Assembly: GCF_003432485.1 (NCBI RefSeq)
Contig: NZ_QVNQ01000003.1
Coordinates: 62,001-126,000 of the forward strand
Direction of reading: 5' to 3'
Origin: Actinomadura spongiicola
Lineage (GTDB): Bacteria; Actinomycetota; Actinomycetes; Streptosporangiales; Streptosporangiaceae
DNA: 64,000 nt
Below the pieces are notes generated by a model. It saw only the letters and a program-made list of their open reading frames with translations, did not search any database and had not been told where the DNA came from. Below are positions 18,052-30,645 of the stretch, one piece after another; the first letter of the stretch is position 1, and every line of letters starts with the position of its first letter. A program made the position numbers and the translations under genes.

Positions 18052-18623
18052 GTGTCCTCAACTATGTCTTCTGGCAGGTCGTCGGGAAGGTAGGGGGCCA
18101 GCTCGGGCAGCTCGTCCAGGTCGCGGAGCCCGAGCCGTTCCAGGAAGTACCCGGTGGTGCGGTAGAGGTGCGCCTGCGACTCGGGATCCTGGCCGACGTC
18201 CTCGATCAGGCCGCGCAGCGTCAGCGTGCGCATGACCCCGTCGCTGTTGACGCCGCGGATCGCCGACACCCTGGCCCGGCTCACCGGCTGCCGGTAGGCG
18301 ACGACGGCGAGCGTCTCCAACGCGGCCTGGGTGAGCCGCGCCTGCTGCCCGTCGGTGACGAACCGCTCCACGACCGGGGCGCACACGTCCCGGGTGTAGA
18401 ACCGCCAGCCTCCGGCGACCTCCCTGAGATCGAACCCGCGGCCCTGGGCGGTGTATTCCGCGGCCAGCTCGCGCAGGGTCTCCGCGATCTCGCCGCGGGG
18501 ACGTTCCAGCAGCTGCGCGAGGGTCATCTCGGTGACGGGCTCGTCCACCACGAGCAGGATCGCCTCGATCGACGCGCGCAGCCCCGGAAGCTCCGGCGCG
18601 TCCGCGCCGGGTCCGTCAGTCAT
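18048..18623 (-). CDS. scpB: Segregation and condensation protein B
   Basis: A 191-aa kleisin-interacting subunit of the SMC complex, with two winged-helix domains: LRASIEAILLVVDEPVTEMTLAQLL (first) and LTQAALETLAVVAYRQPVSRARVSAIRGVNSDGV (second, the most conserved ScpB segment). The start overlaps the scpA stop by eight bases. Acts with ScpA and Smc in chromosome compaction and segregation. Confidence 0.95.
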   Translation of the reverse strand: MTDGPGADAPELPGLRASIEAILLVVDEPVTEMTLAQLLERPRGEIAETLRELAAEYTAQGRGFDLREVAGGWRFYTRDVCAPVVERFVTDGQQARLTQAALETLAVVAYRQPVSRARVSAIRGVNSDGVMRTLTLRGLIEDVGQDPESQAHLYRTTGYFLERLGLRDLDELPELAPYLPDDLPEDIVEDT

Positions 18624-19542
18624 CGTGTTCCTCGTCCTTCTCGTCCTTCTCGTCTCTCGGGTCCTTGGCGGGGGCGCCCTCGTAGTCGTCGCCGACCTCC
18701 ACGTCGCCCTCGTCGGAGCCGATCCACGTGATGTGCAGCTCGCCGAGCGGCTCGTCCTGCTCGAACGTGACGTTCCGGTCGCGGTACAGCTCCAGCACCG
18801 CCAGGAACCGCGCGACGACCTCGTAGAGGCCGTCGGCGTCGGACGCGATGACGCGGAACGTCGTCCGGCGGAGCCGACGGAGCTTCTCCACGACGATCGC
18901 GGCCTGTTCCTTGACGCTGGCCTTCGGCTGGTAGATGTGCTCGACGGACACCGAGGGCGGCTCTTTCGGGGTGAGCGCCTTGGCGGCGAGCCGGGCGAAC
19001 TCGTCAGGTCCGAGGCCGAGCAGCACCTCCGGCAGCACGTTGGCGAACCGGGGCTCCATCGGCACCAGGCGCGGGAACCGCCGGTTCGCGTCGGCGATCC
19101 GCGCCGCCATCACCCGCGCGACCTCCTTGTAGGCGCGGTACTGCAGGAGCCGCGCGAACAGCAGGTCGCGGGCCTCCAGCAGCGCCAGGTCCTCCTCGTC
19201 GTCGACCTCACCGGACGGCAGCAGCCTGGCGGCCTTGAGGTCCAGGAGCGTCGCGGCGACGAGGAGGAAGTGGCTGGCCTGGTCGAGGTCCCAGTCCTTG
19301 CCGTGGGCGTGGATGTGCGCGATGAAGTCGTCGGTGACCTTGTGCAGGGACACCTCGGTGATGTCGAGCTTGTGCTTGGAGATCAGCCCGAGGAGCAGGT
19401 CGAACGGGCCGTCGAAGTTGTCCAGGTGGACGTGGAAGCCGTGCTGCTCCTCCTCGGCTCCCTGCCCCGGCTCCGGCGGCGTCTCGTCCACGTCGCTCAC
19501 GGTAGCGGAGGCCGTCTCCCGCACTGTGCTCACCGGCCCCAT
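18616..19542 (-). CDS. scpA: Segregation and condensation protein A (kleisin)
   Basis: A protein of about 308 aa that bridges the SMC heads. VHLDNFDGPFDLLLGLI begins the N-terminal kleisin domain; LLVAATLLDLKAARLLP is the conserved middle; the C-terminal winged helix (FLAVLELYRDRNVTFEQDEPLG) binds the SMC head. It ends in a highly acidic tail (KDEKDEEHDD). The start is uncertain: ATG 19542 is given, but nearby GTG codons (for example 19533) are possible, and a 22-bp tandem repeat lies just upstream. Confidence 0.93.
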   Translation of the reverse strand: MGPVSTVRETASATVSDVDETPPEPGQGAEEEQHGFHVHLDNFDGPFDLLLGLISKHKLDITEVSLHKVTDDFIAHIHAHGKDWDLDQASHFLLVAATLLDLKAARLLPSGEVDDEEDLALLEARDLLFARLLQYRAYKEVARVMAARIADANRRFPRLVPMEPRFANVLPEVLLGLGPDEFARLAAKALTPKEPPSVSVEHIYQPKASVKEQAAIVVEKLRRLRRTTFRVIASDADGLYEVVARFLAVLELYRDRNVTFEQDEPLGELHITWIGSDEGDVEVGDDYEGAPAKDPRDEKDEKDEEHDD

Positions 19543-19548
19543 CGTCCC

Positions 19549-19592
19549 ACGCGTGGCGCGTGCTCGTGCCACGCGTGGCGCGTGCTCGTGCC
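19549..19592. repeat. 22-bp tandem repeat upstream of scpA
   Basis: Two perfect copies of ACGCGTGGCGCGTGCTCGTG plus CC sit head to tail, with a short third start. Each copy is itself partly palindromic (CACGCGTG). It lies in the 106-bp gap between the SecD-head protein gene and scpA and could affect expression or simply be a slippage product. Confidence 0.8.
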
Positions 19593-19648
19593 ACGTCCGG
19601 AGCCGCCGGGGCCGGTCAGGAGCGGTGGCGGCGGGGATGGTGGCGCGG

Positions 19649-20320
19649 TCAGGGGTTCCCGTTCCCCGTCATCCGCTTGACGAAGGTCTCCGCCTTCGCC
19701 CGGTCGAACGCCCCGGAGATCATCACGGCGCCGCCGGGGATGGGTGCCTGGACGCTCGGCGCGGAGATGACCTTGCCGCCGACGACCACCGCGATCTGCC
19801 GGGTCGGCGAGCCCTCCGGTTGCGCGGCGACCTTCCCGGTCAGCCGCCCGAACGCGGCCGCGTCGGCCGTGGTGAGCTTGAGTTCGACGGACCAGCCGGT
19901 CTGCCCGCTCGCGCCGTCGTAGACGGCCCGGATGGAACGGACCCGACCGATGGTCATGCGGTCGGCGCCGAGGCGGTAGCAGGCGGTCCCCTCGACGTCG
20001 GGCACGGTCCCGGACGCGCACGGCGCGGTGGAGGTCTCCGCGACCTGCTGGAACGTCACCGGTTCGCGCAGCACCGCCGGGCCCGCGTCCACGCCCTCCC
20101 GGTCGTCGCCCCCGCGGGAGGCGTCGACCACCAAGATGATGGCGAGGCCCGCCAGGACGAGAGCGAGCGGCACGAGAACGGCGAAGGCGACCACGCGCCC
20201 GCCGCCGCCTTTGGCCGGAGGCCCCGGCGGTGGCGGAAACCCGCCCTGGAACGGGTCATGGGGCGGGCCGGGCGGAGGACCTGGCGGGGGGCCGGGCGGA
20301 GGCCCGGGTGGTTGGGTCAT
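19649..20320 (-). CDS. Membrane-anchored protein with SecD P1-head-like domain
   Basis: 223 aa. The N terminus is a proline/glycine-rich stretch of about 40 residues with repeated GPPP, followed by one transmembrane helix (about 43-65) and an extracytoplasmic domain. Its end, IAVVVGGKVISAPSVQAPIP followed by GGAVMISGAFDRAKAETFVK, matches the P1 head subdomain of SecD, the part that contacts emerging secreted proteins. The rest of SecD is absent, so it cannot be the translocase subunit itself. It lies between parA and scpA on the same strand. Function is unknown; a role at the cell surface is inferred. Confidence 0.8.
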   Translation of the reverse strand: MTQPPGPPPGPPPGPPPGPPHDPFQGGFPPPPGPPAKGGGGRVVAFAVLVPLALVLAGLAIILVVDASRGGDDREGVDAGPAVLREPVTFQQVAETSTAPCASGTVPDVEGTACYRLGADRMTIGRVRSIRAVYDGASGQTGWSVELKLTTADAAAFGRLTGKVAAQPEGSPTRQIAVVVGGKVISAPSVQAPIPGGAVMISGAFDRAKAETFVKRMTGNGNP

Positions 20321-20359
20321 GGAGGATCCGGTTCGTCCGGGAGGGCTACGCCGCGAAGA

Positions 20360-21271
20360 CTATTCGGCCTCGGCCCACCTGACGAGCACCTCCCGGGCCA
20401 GGGACCGGTAGGCGTTCGCGCCCATCGAGTTCGGGTCGAAGAACGTGATCGGCTCCCCGGCGACGGTCGCGTCCGGGAACCGCACGGTGCGGTTGATGAC
20501 GGTGTGGAAGACCTTGTCGCCGAACGCCTCGACGATGCGTCCGAGGACCTCGCGGGTGTGCAGGGTCCGCGAGTCGTACATGGTGCCGAGGACGCCGTCG
20601 ATCGCCAGACCCGGGTTGATGCGGCCCTGGACCTTCTCGATGGTCTCCATCAGCAGCGCGACACCGCGCATCGCGAAGTACTCGCACTCCAGCGGGATCA
20701 GCACGCCCTCGCTGGCGGCCAGCGCGTTGACGGTGAGCAGGCCGAGGGACGGCTGGCAGTCGATGAGGATGTAGTCGTAGTGCTCGACGGCCGACTTCAG
20801 GGCGCCCTGGAGGATGTACTCGCGGCCGACCTCGTGGACGAGCTGCACCTCGGCGCCGGACAGGTCGATGTTGCTCGGCAGCAGGTCCATCCCGTCGACA
20901 CCGGACTCGATGACGACGTCCTCCCACTCGGTGTCGCGTTCGAGCAGCAGGTTGTGGATCGTGACGTCGAGCTGACGCGGATCCCCCTTGCCGAGCCCGA
21001 CCGACAGGGCCCCCTGCGGGTCGAAGTCGACGAGCAGGACGCGGCGGCCGTACTCGGCGAGCGCGGCGCCCAGATTGATCGTCGTGGTGGTCTTGCCGAC
21101 GCCGCCCTTCTGGTTGCAGACGGCCACGATCCGCGCGGGTCCGTGCTCGTCCAGCGGCTCCGGCTCCGGAAACACCGGGACGGGTCGCTGGGTGGGGCCG
21201 AGGGCGCGGCTCGGATCGGTCTCTATGGTGGCGGAGGACAGGACTCCGTCCGCACCGTCAGTGCTGGTCAC
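20360..21271 (-). CDS. ParA/MinD-family ATPase
   Basis: A 303-aa Walker-type ATPase of the ParA/Soj group. The deviant Walker A is KGGVGKTT (about 55-62) in VCNQKGGVGKTT; LLVDFDPQGALS is Walker A'; LIDCQPSLGLLTVNAL is Walker B. It is not beside parB or oriC genes; instead it lies between xerD and the SecD-head/scpAB genes, a place where actinobacteria keep an orphan ParA-like protein. A role with ScpAB/Smc in chromosome or division positioning is plausible but inferred. GTG 21271 is chosen for the GGGAGGGA just upstream. Confidence 0.9.
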   Translation of the reverse strand: MTSTDGADGVLSSATIETDPSRALGPTQRPVPVFPEPEPLDEHGPARIVAVCNQKGGVGKTTTTINLGAALAEYGRRVLLVDFDPQGALSVGLGKGDPRQLDVTIHNLLLERDTEWEDVVIESGVDGMDLLPSNIDLSGAEVQLVHEVGREYILQGALKSAVEHYDYILIDCQPSLGLLTVNALAASEGVLIPLECEYFAMRGVALLMETIEKVQGRINPGLAIDGVLGTMYDSRTLHTREVLGRIVEAFGDKVFHTVINRTVRFPDATVAGEPITFFDPNSMGANAYRSLAREVLVRWAEAE

Positions 21272-21371
21272 CAGATCCCTCCCGGGTGGCGCGGAAATGC
21301 CGTCCAGAACGGGGACTCTAGGGCCGTCCCTCCCGAGGCTCAAGCCGACGCGCGCCGATCGTATGGATTCG

Positions 21372-22433
21372 TCAAGTCCGGGCACGAGGGTGCGAGGTGG
21401 CATAAACCTCCCGCAGCATCTGTACGGTCACCAGCGTGTAGACCTGCGTGGTGGTCACCGAGGCGTGCCCGAGCAGCTCCTGGACGACGCGGACGTCGGC
21501 TCCCCCGTCCAGCAGGTGCGTGGCGAACGAGTGCCGCAGCGTGTGCGGCGACACCTCCGACAGCCGCGCCCGGTCGGCGGCGGCGCGCAGCACCATCCAC
21601 GCGCCCTGCCGCGACAGCCGCCCGCCACGGGCGTTCAGGAACAGCGCCGGGCCGCCCCGCCCGGCCGCGGCGAGTTCGGGACGGGCCCGCACCAGGTAGG
21701 CGTCCACGGCCTCGCGGGCGTAGTCGCCGATCGGCACGACCCGGCCCTTGCCGCCCTTGCCCGCCACCCGGACGAACCCCTCCCGCGGGTCGAGGTCGTC
21801 GACGTCCAGGCCGACGGCCTCGGAGATCCGGGCGCCCGACCCGTACAGCAGTTCCAGCAGCGCCCGATCGCGCAGCCCCCGGGCGCCGCCCTGGTCGCCG
21901 GGAGGACCGGCCGCCGCGGCGAGGAGCCGTTCGACGTCGTCCAGCGAGATGGCCTTGGGCAGCCGCCGCGGCGGCGTCGGCGGCTTCACCTCGTACGCCG
22001 GGTCACGGGACGCGAGCCCCTCCCGCAACGCGAAGCGGTGCAGCCCCCGGACGGCGACGAGCGCGCGGGCCGCCGACCCCGCCGACAGCGGCGGATGGTC
22101 GTCGTCGCCCTCCCGGAGCCGCACCAGGAACGCGCGGACGTCGTCCTCGGTGATGTCGCCGATGGCGGCGCGGCCCCGACCGTCCTGAACCTGGACGTAG
22201 CGGCGCAGGTCCCGGCGGTAGGAGCTGAGCGTGTTGGCGGCCAGTCCCCGTTCGACGGCCAGATGCCCCAGGTAGGTGCGCACGGCCGAGCCGAGCGCGG
22301 AACCGGTGTCGGCGTCGGGGGGTCGCTGGGTGCTCCGGGGGGTCGGCGTCGGGGACAGCGGGGCACCTCTTCCGGCCGTGGCTCCGGGGACGTGCCCATC
22401 ATGCCCCCTCCGGCGTCCGGAGGGGGCGCTCAT
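21372..22433 (-). CDS. xerD: Site-specific tyrosine recombinase XerD
   Basis: A 353-aa tyrosine recombinase that resolves chromosome dimers at dif. The SAM-like DNA-binding domain starts [18 protein letters not shown]; catalytic residues are Arg in GSGARISE, His-x-x-Arg in [17 protein letters not shown], His in LLGHASV and the nucleophile Tyr in TTTQVYT. The order near pyrG and parA/scpAB supports XerD rather than a phage integrase. The first 45 residues are low-complexity, and a strong hairpin overlaps codons 3-10, so the true start may be further downstream. Confidence 0.92.
   Translation of the reverse strand: MSAPSGRRRGHDGHVPGATAGRGAPLSPTPTPRSTQRPPDADTGSALGSAVRTYLGHLAVERGLAANTLSSYRRDLRRYVQVQDGRGRAAIGDITEDDVRAFLVRLREGDDDHPPLSAGSAARALVAVRGLHRFALREGLASRDPAYEVKPPTPPRRLPKAISLDDVERLLAAAAGPPGDQGGARGLRDRALLELLYGSGARISEAVGLDVDDLDPREGFVRVAGKGGKGRVVPIGDYAREAVDAYLVRARPELAAAGRGGPALFLNARGGRLSRQGAWMVLRAAADRARLSEVSPHTLRHSFATHLLDGGADVRVVQELLGHASVTTTQVYTLVTVQMLREVYATSHPRART
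22403..22427 (-). terminator. Hairpin overlapping the xerD 5' end
   Basis: GCCCCCTCCGG (22403-22413) and CCGGAGGGGGC (22417-22427) form a perfect 11-bp stem with a three-base loop, 12 bases after the stop of the upstream Nudix gene. It looks like a terminator or attenuator, but lies within the first codons of xerD as annotated. Confidence 0.5.
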
Positions 22434-22438
22434 CCGGC

Positions 22439-23068
22439 TCAGGCCTCCGGCGCGTCGACCGGGCGCAGGTTCGCGAACCCGGAGGCGCGGGCGGCGTGCG
22501 CCGCCAGGATCCCCAGGGTGGCGATCGCGTTGTGCACCTCGCCCGCCAGGACCTTGCGGACCGCCTCGTCCAGCGGCACCCACACGACCGGCATGTCGGC
22601 CTCCTCGTGGACGCGTTCGAAGTCGATCTGGTCGGCGGGCACCTCGGTGAGATCGCGGGCCAGGAAGATCCGGACGCGCTCGTCCGACATGCCGGACGAG
22701 GTGAACACGTCGACGAGGGTGTCCCAGCGGTCGGCCCGGTACCCGGCCTCCTCCAGGAGCTCCCGCTCGGCGAGTTTGTGGAGCGGCTCGCCCGCCACGT
22801 CCCGCAGCCCGGCGGGCGCCTCCCACAGCAGCCGCCCCACCGGATGCCGGTACTGCCGCAGCAGCAGCACCCGTTCGCGGTCGTCGAGGGCGAGGACGCC
22901 GACGGACCCGGGGTGCACGATCACGTCCCGGTCGACGATCTCGGTGCCGTCCCCGCGCGGCATCTCCACGGCGTCGCGGCGGACGTCGAACACCCGGCCC
23001 CGGAGCACCGTGGTCTCCTCCACGACCGTCCACCGCTCGGGCCGGTCGCGCACGTCGTCCGGGGTCAT
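22439..23068 (-). CDS. Nudix hydrolase, ADP-ribose pyrophosphatase type
   Basis: A 209-aa Nudix protein of the ADP-ribose pyrophosphatase (NudF-like) subgroup. [22 protein letters not shown] leads into the Nudix box [18 protein letters not shown], which has the full REUxEExGU core. [19 protein letters not shown] and the following acidic loop are typical of ADPRases. It would hydrolyse ADP-ribose or related nucleoside diphosphate sugars. The start overlaps the pyrG stop by four bases; pyrG-nudix-xerD is a common actinobacterial order. Confidence 0.92.
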   Translation of the reverse strand: MTPDDVRDRPERWTVVEETTVLRGRVFDVRRDAVEMPRGDGTEIVDRDVIVHPGSVGVLALDDRERVLLLRQYRHPVGRLLWEAPAGLRDVAGEPLHKLAERELLEEAGYRADRWDTLVDVFTSSGMSDERVRIFLARDLTEVPADQIDFERVHEEADMPVVWVPLDEAVRKVLAGEVHNAIATLGILAAHAARASGFANLRPVDAPEA

Positions 23069-24753
23069 GGCGCGGTCACGTTCCCCGTGGCGCCGTCGCG
23101 GGCCTCGGCGTAGTCGAGCGCCGCCGAGACGAGCCCGGTGAACAGCGGGTGGGGACGGGTCGGGCGGGACCGGAACTCCGGGTGCGCCTGCGTCCCGACG
23201 AAGAAGGGATGCTGTTCGCGCGGCAACTCCACGTACTCGACGAGACGCCCGTCCGGGGACAGGCCGGAGAACAGCAGCCCGGCCTTCTCCAGCCGGTCGC
23301 GGTAGGCGTTGTTGACCTCGTACCGGTGCCGGTGCCGCTCGGACACCTTCGCCTCCCCGTACAGGGCCCGGACGACCGATCCCTCCGCGAGGTCGGCCGG
23401 GTACAGGCCGAGCCGCATCGTCCCGCCCATGTCCCGTTCACCGGCGACGACGTCGACCTGTTCGGCCATCGTCGCGACCACCGGATCGACGGCGGTCGGG
23501 TCGAACTCGGCGCTGTCGGCGCCGGTGAGCCCGCCGAGCGTCCGCGCCGCCTCGATCACCATGCACTGGAGCCCCAGGCAGATGCCGAGCAGCGGCAGCC
23601 GACTCTCGCGGGCGTGCCGCACCGCGCCGATCTTCCCTTCGATCCCCCGGACCCCGAACCCGCCGGGGATGAGCACGCCGTCGACGCCGTCCAGCTCCCG
23701 TCTGGCGCCCTCGGGGGTCTCGCAGTCGTCGCTCTTCACCCAGCGGATGTGGACCCTGGCGTCGTTGCCGAAGCCGCCGTGCCGCAGCGCCTCGGTGACC
23801 GACAGGTACGCGTCGGGCAGGTCGATGTACTTGCCGACCAGCGCGATCGTCACCTCGCGGGCGGGCTTGTGGACGCGGCGCAGCAGCTCGTTCCACGCCC
23901 CCCAGTCCACGTCGCGGAACGGCAGGCCGAGCCGCTGCACGACGTAGGCGTCCAGCCCCTCCGCGTGCAGCACCTTCGGAATGTCGTAGATGCTCGCGGC
24001 GTCGACCGCGGAGACGACGGCCTCACGGTCCACGTCGCACATCAGGCTGATCTTGTGCTTGAGCCCGTCGGTGATCGGCCGGTCGGACCGGCACACGATC
24101 GCGTCGGGCTGGATGCCGATGGAGCGCAGCGCCGCGACCGAGTGCTGCGTCGGCTTCGTCTTCAACTCCCCGGACGGCCCGATGTACGGCAACAGCGACA
24201 CGTGCAGGAAGAAGCAGTTGTCGCGCCCGATCTCGTGCCGGATCTGCCGCACCGACTCCAGGAACGGCAGCGACTCGATGTCGCCGACCGTCCCGCCCAC
24301 CTCGGTGATGACGACGTCCACCTGGGTGTCGGCGGCCATCCCCCGAATGCGGTCCTTGATCTCGTTGGTGATGTGCGGGATCACCTGGACGGTGTCGCCG
24401 AGGTACTCGCCGCGCCGCTCCTTGGCGATCACGTTGGAGTACACCTGCCCGGTCGTGACGTTCGCGGACCCGTGCAGTTCGGTGTCGAGGAACCGTTCGT
24501 AGTGCCCGACGTCCAGGTCGGTCTCGGCGCCGTCGTCGGTGACGAACACCTCCCCGTGCTGGAACGGGTTCATCGTCCCCGGGTCGACGTTCAGGTACGG
24601 GTCGAGCTTCTGCATGGTGACCCGAAGGCCACGGAGAGTGAGAAGCCGTCCCAGGCTGGAAGCCGTCAACCCCTTGCCGAGGCTGGAGGCGACACCGCCG
24701 GTGACGAACAGATGCTTGGTGGGACGTGATCTACCAGTGTCTGCCGAAGGCAA
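23065..24753 (-). CDS. pyrG: CTP synthase
   Basis: A 562-aa glutamine-dependent CTP synthetase (UTP + ATP + Gln to CTP). The amidoligase domain begins [20 protein letters not shown] and contains [20 protein letters not shown]; the class I glutaminase domain has the nucleophile Cys in GICLGLQC and His/Glu in [11 protein letters not shown] at 24753 is proposed as start: it has GGGAG upstream and places the first residue 11 before TKH, like homologues. An in-frame ATG at 24870 would add 39 atypical residues lying partly in an intergenic repeat. Confidence 0.94.
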   Translation of the reverse strand: MPSADTGRSRPTKHLFVTGGVASSLGKGLTASSLGRLLTLRGLRVTMQKLDPYLNVDPGTMNPFQHGEVFVTDDGAETDLDVGHYERFLDTELHGSANVTTGQVYSNVIAKERRGEYLGDTVQVIPHITNEIKDRIRGMAADTQVDVVITEVGGTVGDIESLPFLESVRQIRHEIGRDNCFFLHVSLLPYIGPSGELKTKPTQHSVAALRSIGIQPDAIVCRSDRPITDGLKHKISLMCDVDREAVVSAVDAASIYDIPKVLHAEGLDAYVVQRLGLPFRDVDWGAWNELLRRVHKPAREVTIALVGKYIDLPDAYLSVTEALRHGGFGNDARVHIRWVKSDDCETPEGARRELDGVDGVLIPGGFGVRGIEGKIGAVRHARESRLPLLGICLGLQCMVIEAARTLGGLTGADSAEFDPTAVDPVVATMAEQVDVVAGERDMGGTMRLGLYPADLAEGSVVRALYGEAKVSERHRHRYEVNNAYRDRLEKAGLLFSGLSPDGRLVEYVELPREQHPFFVGTQAHPEFRSRPTRPHPLFTGLVSAALDYAEARDGATGNVTAP

Positions 24754-24861
24754 AGAAGGCGCTCCCGTGGTCGATGCGAGGCGGACAAAGCTGCCTGTCC
24801 ACGGGCCACCAGAATAACAGCCACGGCAAATCGCCCCACATATGCCCAGGCTGTGCTTATG

Positions 24862-25004
24862 GCAGTGCACTCCTCCTTCGGCCCTGGAGGGCCTCCATCG
24901 TCGTGAACTGCGGTGCGATCGCTGGCATCGCTCCGACTCGCCTGACGGCTCGCTACGCGATCAGGTTCTCGCTTCGCTCGATCCTGCCTTCGGACGCGAT
25001 CGCA
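24862..25004 (-). repeat. Intergenic repeat, copy C (about 140 bp)
   Basis: Read on the minus strand this matches copies at 63297-63436 and 63509-63640, by eye at roughly 90 percent. Shared landmarks in order are GCGATCGCGTCCGAAGGCAG, AGCGAAGCGAGAACCTGATC, CAGCGATCGCACCG, GACGATGGAGG, and GGCCGAAGGAG. It occupies much of the gene-free gap 24754-25127 between pyrG and the coiled-coil gene. It contains short inverted repeats and no convincing ORF. Confidence 0.8.
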
Positions 25005-25127
25005 GGGGTCGAGGTCGTCGCGGGGTTGCCGGGGGCGGTGAGCAAGGCGGGTCACTGGCTCGCCTGGCGGCTCGCTGGTTCTCGCCTCGCTCGTGCCTCG
25101 GCCCCCGGCCGGGTTTTCCCTTGGCGC

Positions 25128-28130
<3,003 letters not shown>

Positions 28131-28141
28131 CCGTATCCCAC

Positions 28142-28176
28142 CTCGGGCGGGCGGCCGGACGGGTCGCCCGCCGAGC
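28142..28176 (+). terminator. GC-rich hairpin after pip
   Basis: CTCGGGCGGGCG and CGCCCGCCGAG pair with one bulged base around an 11-base loop, starting about 12 bases after the pip stop. It probably ends pip transcription ahead of the ectoine region. Confidence 0.5.
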
Positions 28177-28759
28177 GGATCGCCGATACGGACAGGACAC
28201 AATCGCCCGGCAGGTTTGACCGAAATAGCACCTTAAATCCGGTTTCAGTGTCGCGTTCCAGGCGCTCAATGGGCGGCCGAAATGTCATAAATCTTACTCT
28301 TGAGCTACCCATGCGTTACCGTTCGGCCGGTAAACAGACCCCTTGTCGGCAAGCCGAGTCGACCTCACAGAACACGCGTCGACGCCTTGGCTCACACCCG
28401 CACCAACGCGTCCCCGACCGGACGACCTCGCGCGATGCGACGTGACGTCCGCCGCACCCGACCCGTTGACACGAAATCCGAGTGACTTACCTCACACAAC
28501 CGATACACAAATTCGCTCCCACTGTCACTACGGAACATTAAGGTGGCGTTCAGGCAGCGTCCTGGGAAGGCCGTCGCCGAAGTCGGCAGTACCTCCTGCG
28601 TAACACGGGAAATAGCGGACAAGTGCCGTTGTGAACTCGCGCAGAATTGCACCGAATTCGGCATAGCCATTAACCCTACCCAGGCCGGCGCTTCGCTAAA
28701 CATCTCGCCGATAACATTACTCTGCGATCACGGCCCGAGATTCGCTAAGTTGCCTGGAC
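28177..28759. other. Gene-free, AT-richer region upstream of ectA
   Basis: No credible gene is seen here. Base composition is clearly less GC-rich than the neighbours, and the stretch probably holds the ect operon promoter. TTGACA occurs at 28466-28471 but has no good -10 at normal spacing; AT-rich hexamers near 28712-28720 lie about 45 bases before ectA. A long leader with regulatory function is possible. Confidence 0.4.
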
Positions 28760-29308
28760 ATGGCAACGCAACCCCTGGAAAGACCGACCCGACGCCCCGG
28801 CGCGAACGAGACGAACGCGGACGTGCAACTCCAGGAGCCTAGCCTCGCCGATGGCCCAGAGCTATGGCGTCTCGCCCGCGACTCACGAGTGCTGGACGTC
28901 AACTCGCCTTACAGCTACACGCTCTGGTGCCGCGATTTCGCGGACACTTCCGTGGTGGCACGCGAGGACGGTGTTCCCTGTGGATTCGTCACCGGATACG
29001 TCCGCCCGTCCCGACCCGACACGTTCTTCGTGTGGCAGGTCGCCGTCGGTCCCGACCACCGCGGCCGCGGCCTCGCCCACCGCATGCTGGACCGTCTCGC
29101 CGACCGGCTCGCACCTCGTGGCCACCGGTTCATGGAGGCCACGGTCACGCCGGACAACGCCGCTTCCACCGCCATGTTCGAGGCGTTCGCCCGTGGCCGT
29201 GGCTGCGAGGTCACCCGCAGCCCGCTGTTCGGCTCCGAGCACTTCCCCGAGGCGGGACACGCGCCCGAGGTGCTCTACCGGATCGGCCCGATCGTCCGTG
29301 GGAACTGA
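28760..29308 (+). CDS. ectA: Diaminobutyrate acetyltransferase
   Basis: A 182-aa GNAT enzyme that acetylates L-2,4-diaminobutyrate at N-gamma, the second step of ectoine synthesis. LDVNSPYSYTLWCRDFADTSVVA is the EctA substrate signature; VWQVAVGPDHRGRGLAHRML is acetyl-CoA motif A; MEATVTPDNAASTAMF follows. It opens ectABCD, with ectB 50 bases later. The ribosome-binding site is weak. Confidence 0.96.
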   Translation: MATQPLERPTRRPGANETNADVQLQEPSLADGPELWRLARDSRVLDVNSPYSYTLWCRDFADTSVVAREDGVPCGFVTGYVRPSRPDTFFVWQVAVGPDHRGRGLAHRMLDRLADRLAPRGHRFMEATVTPDNAASTAMFEAFARGRGCEVTRSPLFGSEHFPEAGHAPEVLYRIGPIVRGN

Positions 29309-29358
29309 TCCTCCACCCGCCTGTCCGCCGCCCACCGCTACCTGCCTGGAGGCAGAAA

Positions 29359-30621
29359 ATGGACGTCTTCGACCGTATGGAATCGGAAGTCCGCGGCTAC
29401 TGCCGAGGTTGGCCCACGGTGTTCACCACCGCGCGTGGCAGCCACATGACCGACGAGAACGGCAAAACCTACCTCGATTTCTTCGCCGGCGCTGGAACTC
29501 TCAACTACGGGCACAACAACCCGCAGCTGAAACGACGGCTGCTGGACTATCTGAGCGCTGACGCCATCGTCCACAGTCTCGACATGTACACCGCGGCCAA
29601 ACGAGACTTCCTGGAACGCTTCAACGAGTACGTTCTGCGTCCGCGGGGCCTCGACTACAAGGTCCAGTTCCCCGGTCCCGCGGGCAACCACTCGGTCGAG
29701 GCCGCGCTGAAACTCGCGCGCAAGTGCACCGGCCGCGAGACCGTCGTCAGCTTCACCAACGCCTTTCACGGGATGACGCTCGGTGCCCTCGCGGTCACCG
29801 GGAATTCCATGAAGCGCACCGGGGCCGGCGTGCCGCTCGGCCACGGCGTCGCGATGCCGTACGACAACTACCTGGACGGCCGGACCCCCGACTTCCTGCT
29901 GTTCGAGACGATGTTGGAGGACAGCGGCAGCGGCCTCGACAAGCCCGCCGCCGTGATCGTGGAGACCGTGCAGGGGGAGGGCGGCGTCAACGTCGCCACC
30001 GCCGAGTGGCTGCGCGGCCTGCAGGACCTGTGCCGCCGCCACGACATCCTCCTCATCGTCGACGACGTGCAGATGGGCTGCGGCCGCACCGGCCCGTTCT
30101 TCAGCTTCGAGGAGGCGGGGATCGTCCCCGACATCGTCTGCCTGTCCAAGTCCCTCAGCGGCTACGGGCTGCCGTTCGCGGTCACGCTGATGAAGCGCGA
30201 CCTGGACGTGTGGGACCCGGGCGAGCACAACGGCACCTTCCGCGGCTTCAACCCCGCGTTCGTCACCGCCGTCGCCGCGCTGGAGACCTACTGGACGGGC
30301 GACGGCATGGAGAAGGAGACCGTCGCCAAGGGCCAGCAGGTCCAGACGGCGCTGGAGTCGATCGCGCTCAGGCACGCCGGCGCCGTCGACGGCGTCCGCG
30401 GACGCGGGCTGGCGTGGGGCCTGGTGATGAGCGACGCCGAGCTGGCGCCGCAGGTGTGCAACGAGGCGTTCCGGCGCGGGCTGTTGATGGAGACCTCCGG
30501 TCCGGAGAGCGAGGTGGTCAAGCTGCTGCCGCCGCTCACCACGACCGAGGAGGAGCTGGACCGCGGCCTGGAGATCCTCTCGGACTCGCTGGAGGCCGTC
30601 CGCCAGAAGGTCTCCGTCTGA
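29359..30621 (+). CDS. ectB: Diaminobutyrate-2-oxoglutarate aminotransferase
   Basis: A 420-aa class III PLP aminotransferase making L-2,4-diaminobutyrate from aspartate semialdehyde and glutamate, the first ectoine step. [15 protein letters not shown] is EctB-typical; [13 protein letters not shown] and [15 protein letters not shown] precede the Schiff-base Lys264 in [15 protein letters not shown] lies seven bases before the ATG. A hairpin lies between ectB and ectC. Confidence 0.97.
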   Translation: MDVFDRMESEVRGYCRGWPTVFTTARGSHMTDENGKTYLDFFAGAGTLNYGHNNPQLKRRLLDYLSADAIVHSLDMYTAAKRDFLERFNEYVLRPRGLDYKVQFPGPAGNHSVEAALKLARKCTGRETVVSFTNAFHGMTLGALAVTGNSMKRTGAGVPLGHGVAMPYDNYLDGRTPDFLLFETMLEDSGSGLDKPAAVIVETVQGEGGVNVATAEWLRGLQDLCRRHDILLIVDDVQMGCGRTGPFFSFEEAGIVPDIVCLSKSLSGYGLPFAVTLMKRDLDVWDPGEHNGTFRGFNPAFVTAVAALETYWTGDGMEKETVAKGQQVQTALESIALRHAGAVDGVRGRGLAWGLVMSDAELAPQVCNEAFRRGLLMETSGPESEVVKLLPPLTTTEEELDRGLEILSDSLEAVRQKVSV

Positions 30622-30645
30622 CCCGGCGTCCACGCCGCCCGGCGC

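Noticed and set aside
20360..21271. parAB partition locus / origin region
   Set aside because: No parB, gidB, dnaA or parS-like cluster is seen; this is the orphan ParA of the scpAB neighbourhood.
21372..22433. Phage or integrative-element integrase
   Set aside because: Size, motifs and position in the pyrG-parA-scpAB block identify XerD; no att site, tRNA or phage gene is near.
28177..28759. Small genes upstream of ectA
   Set aside because: Open frames of 60-100 codons occur on both strands but overlap each other, lack ribosome sites and have no coding-type composition.
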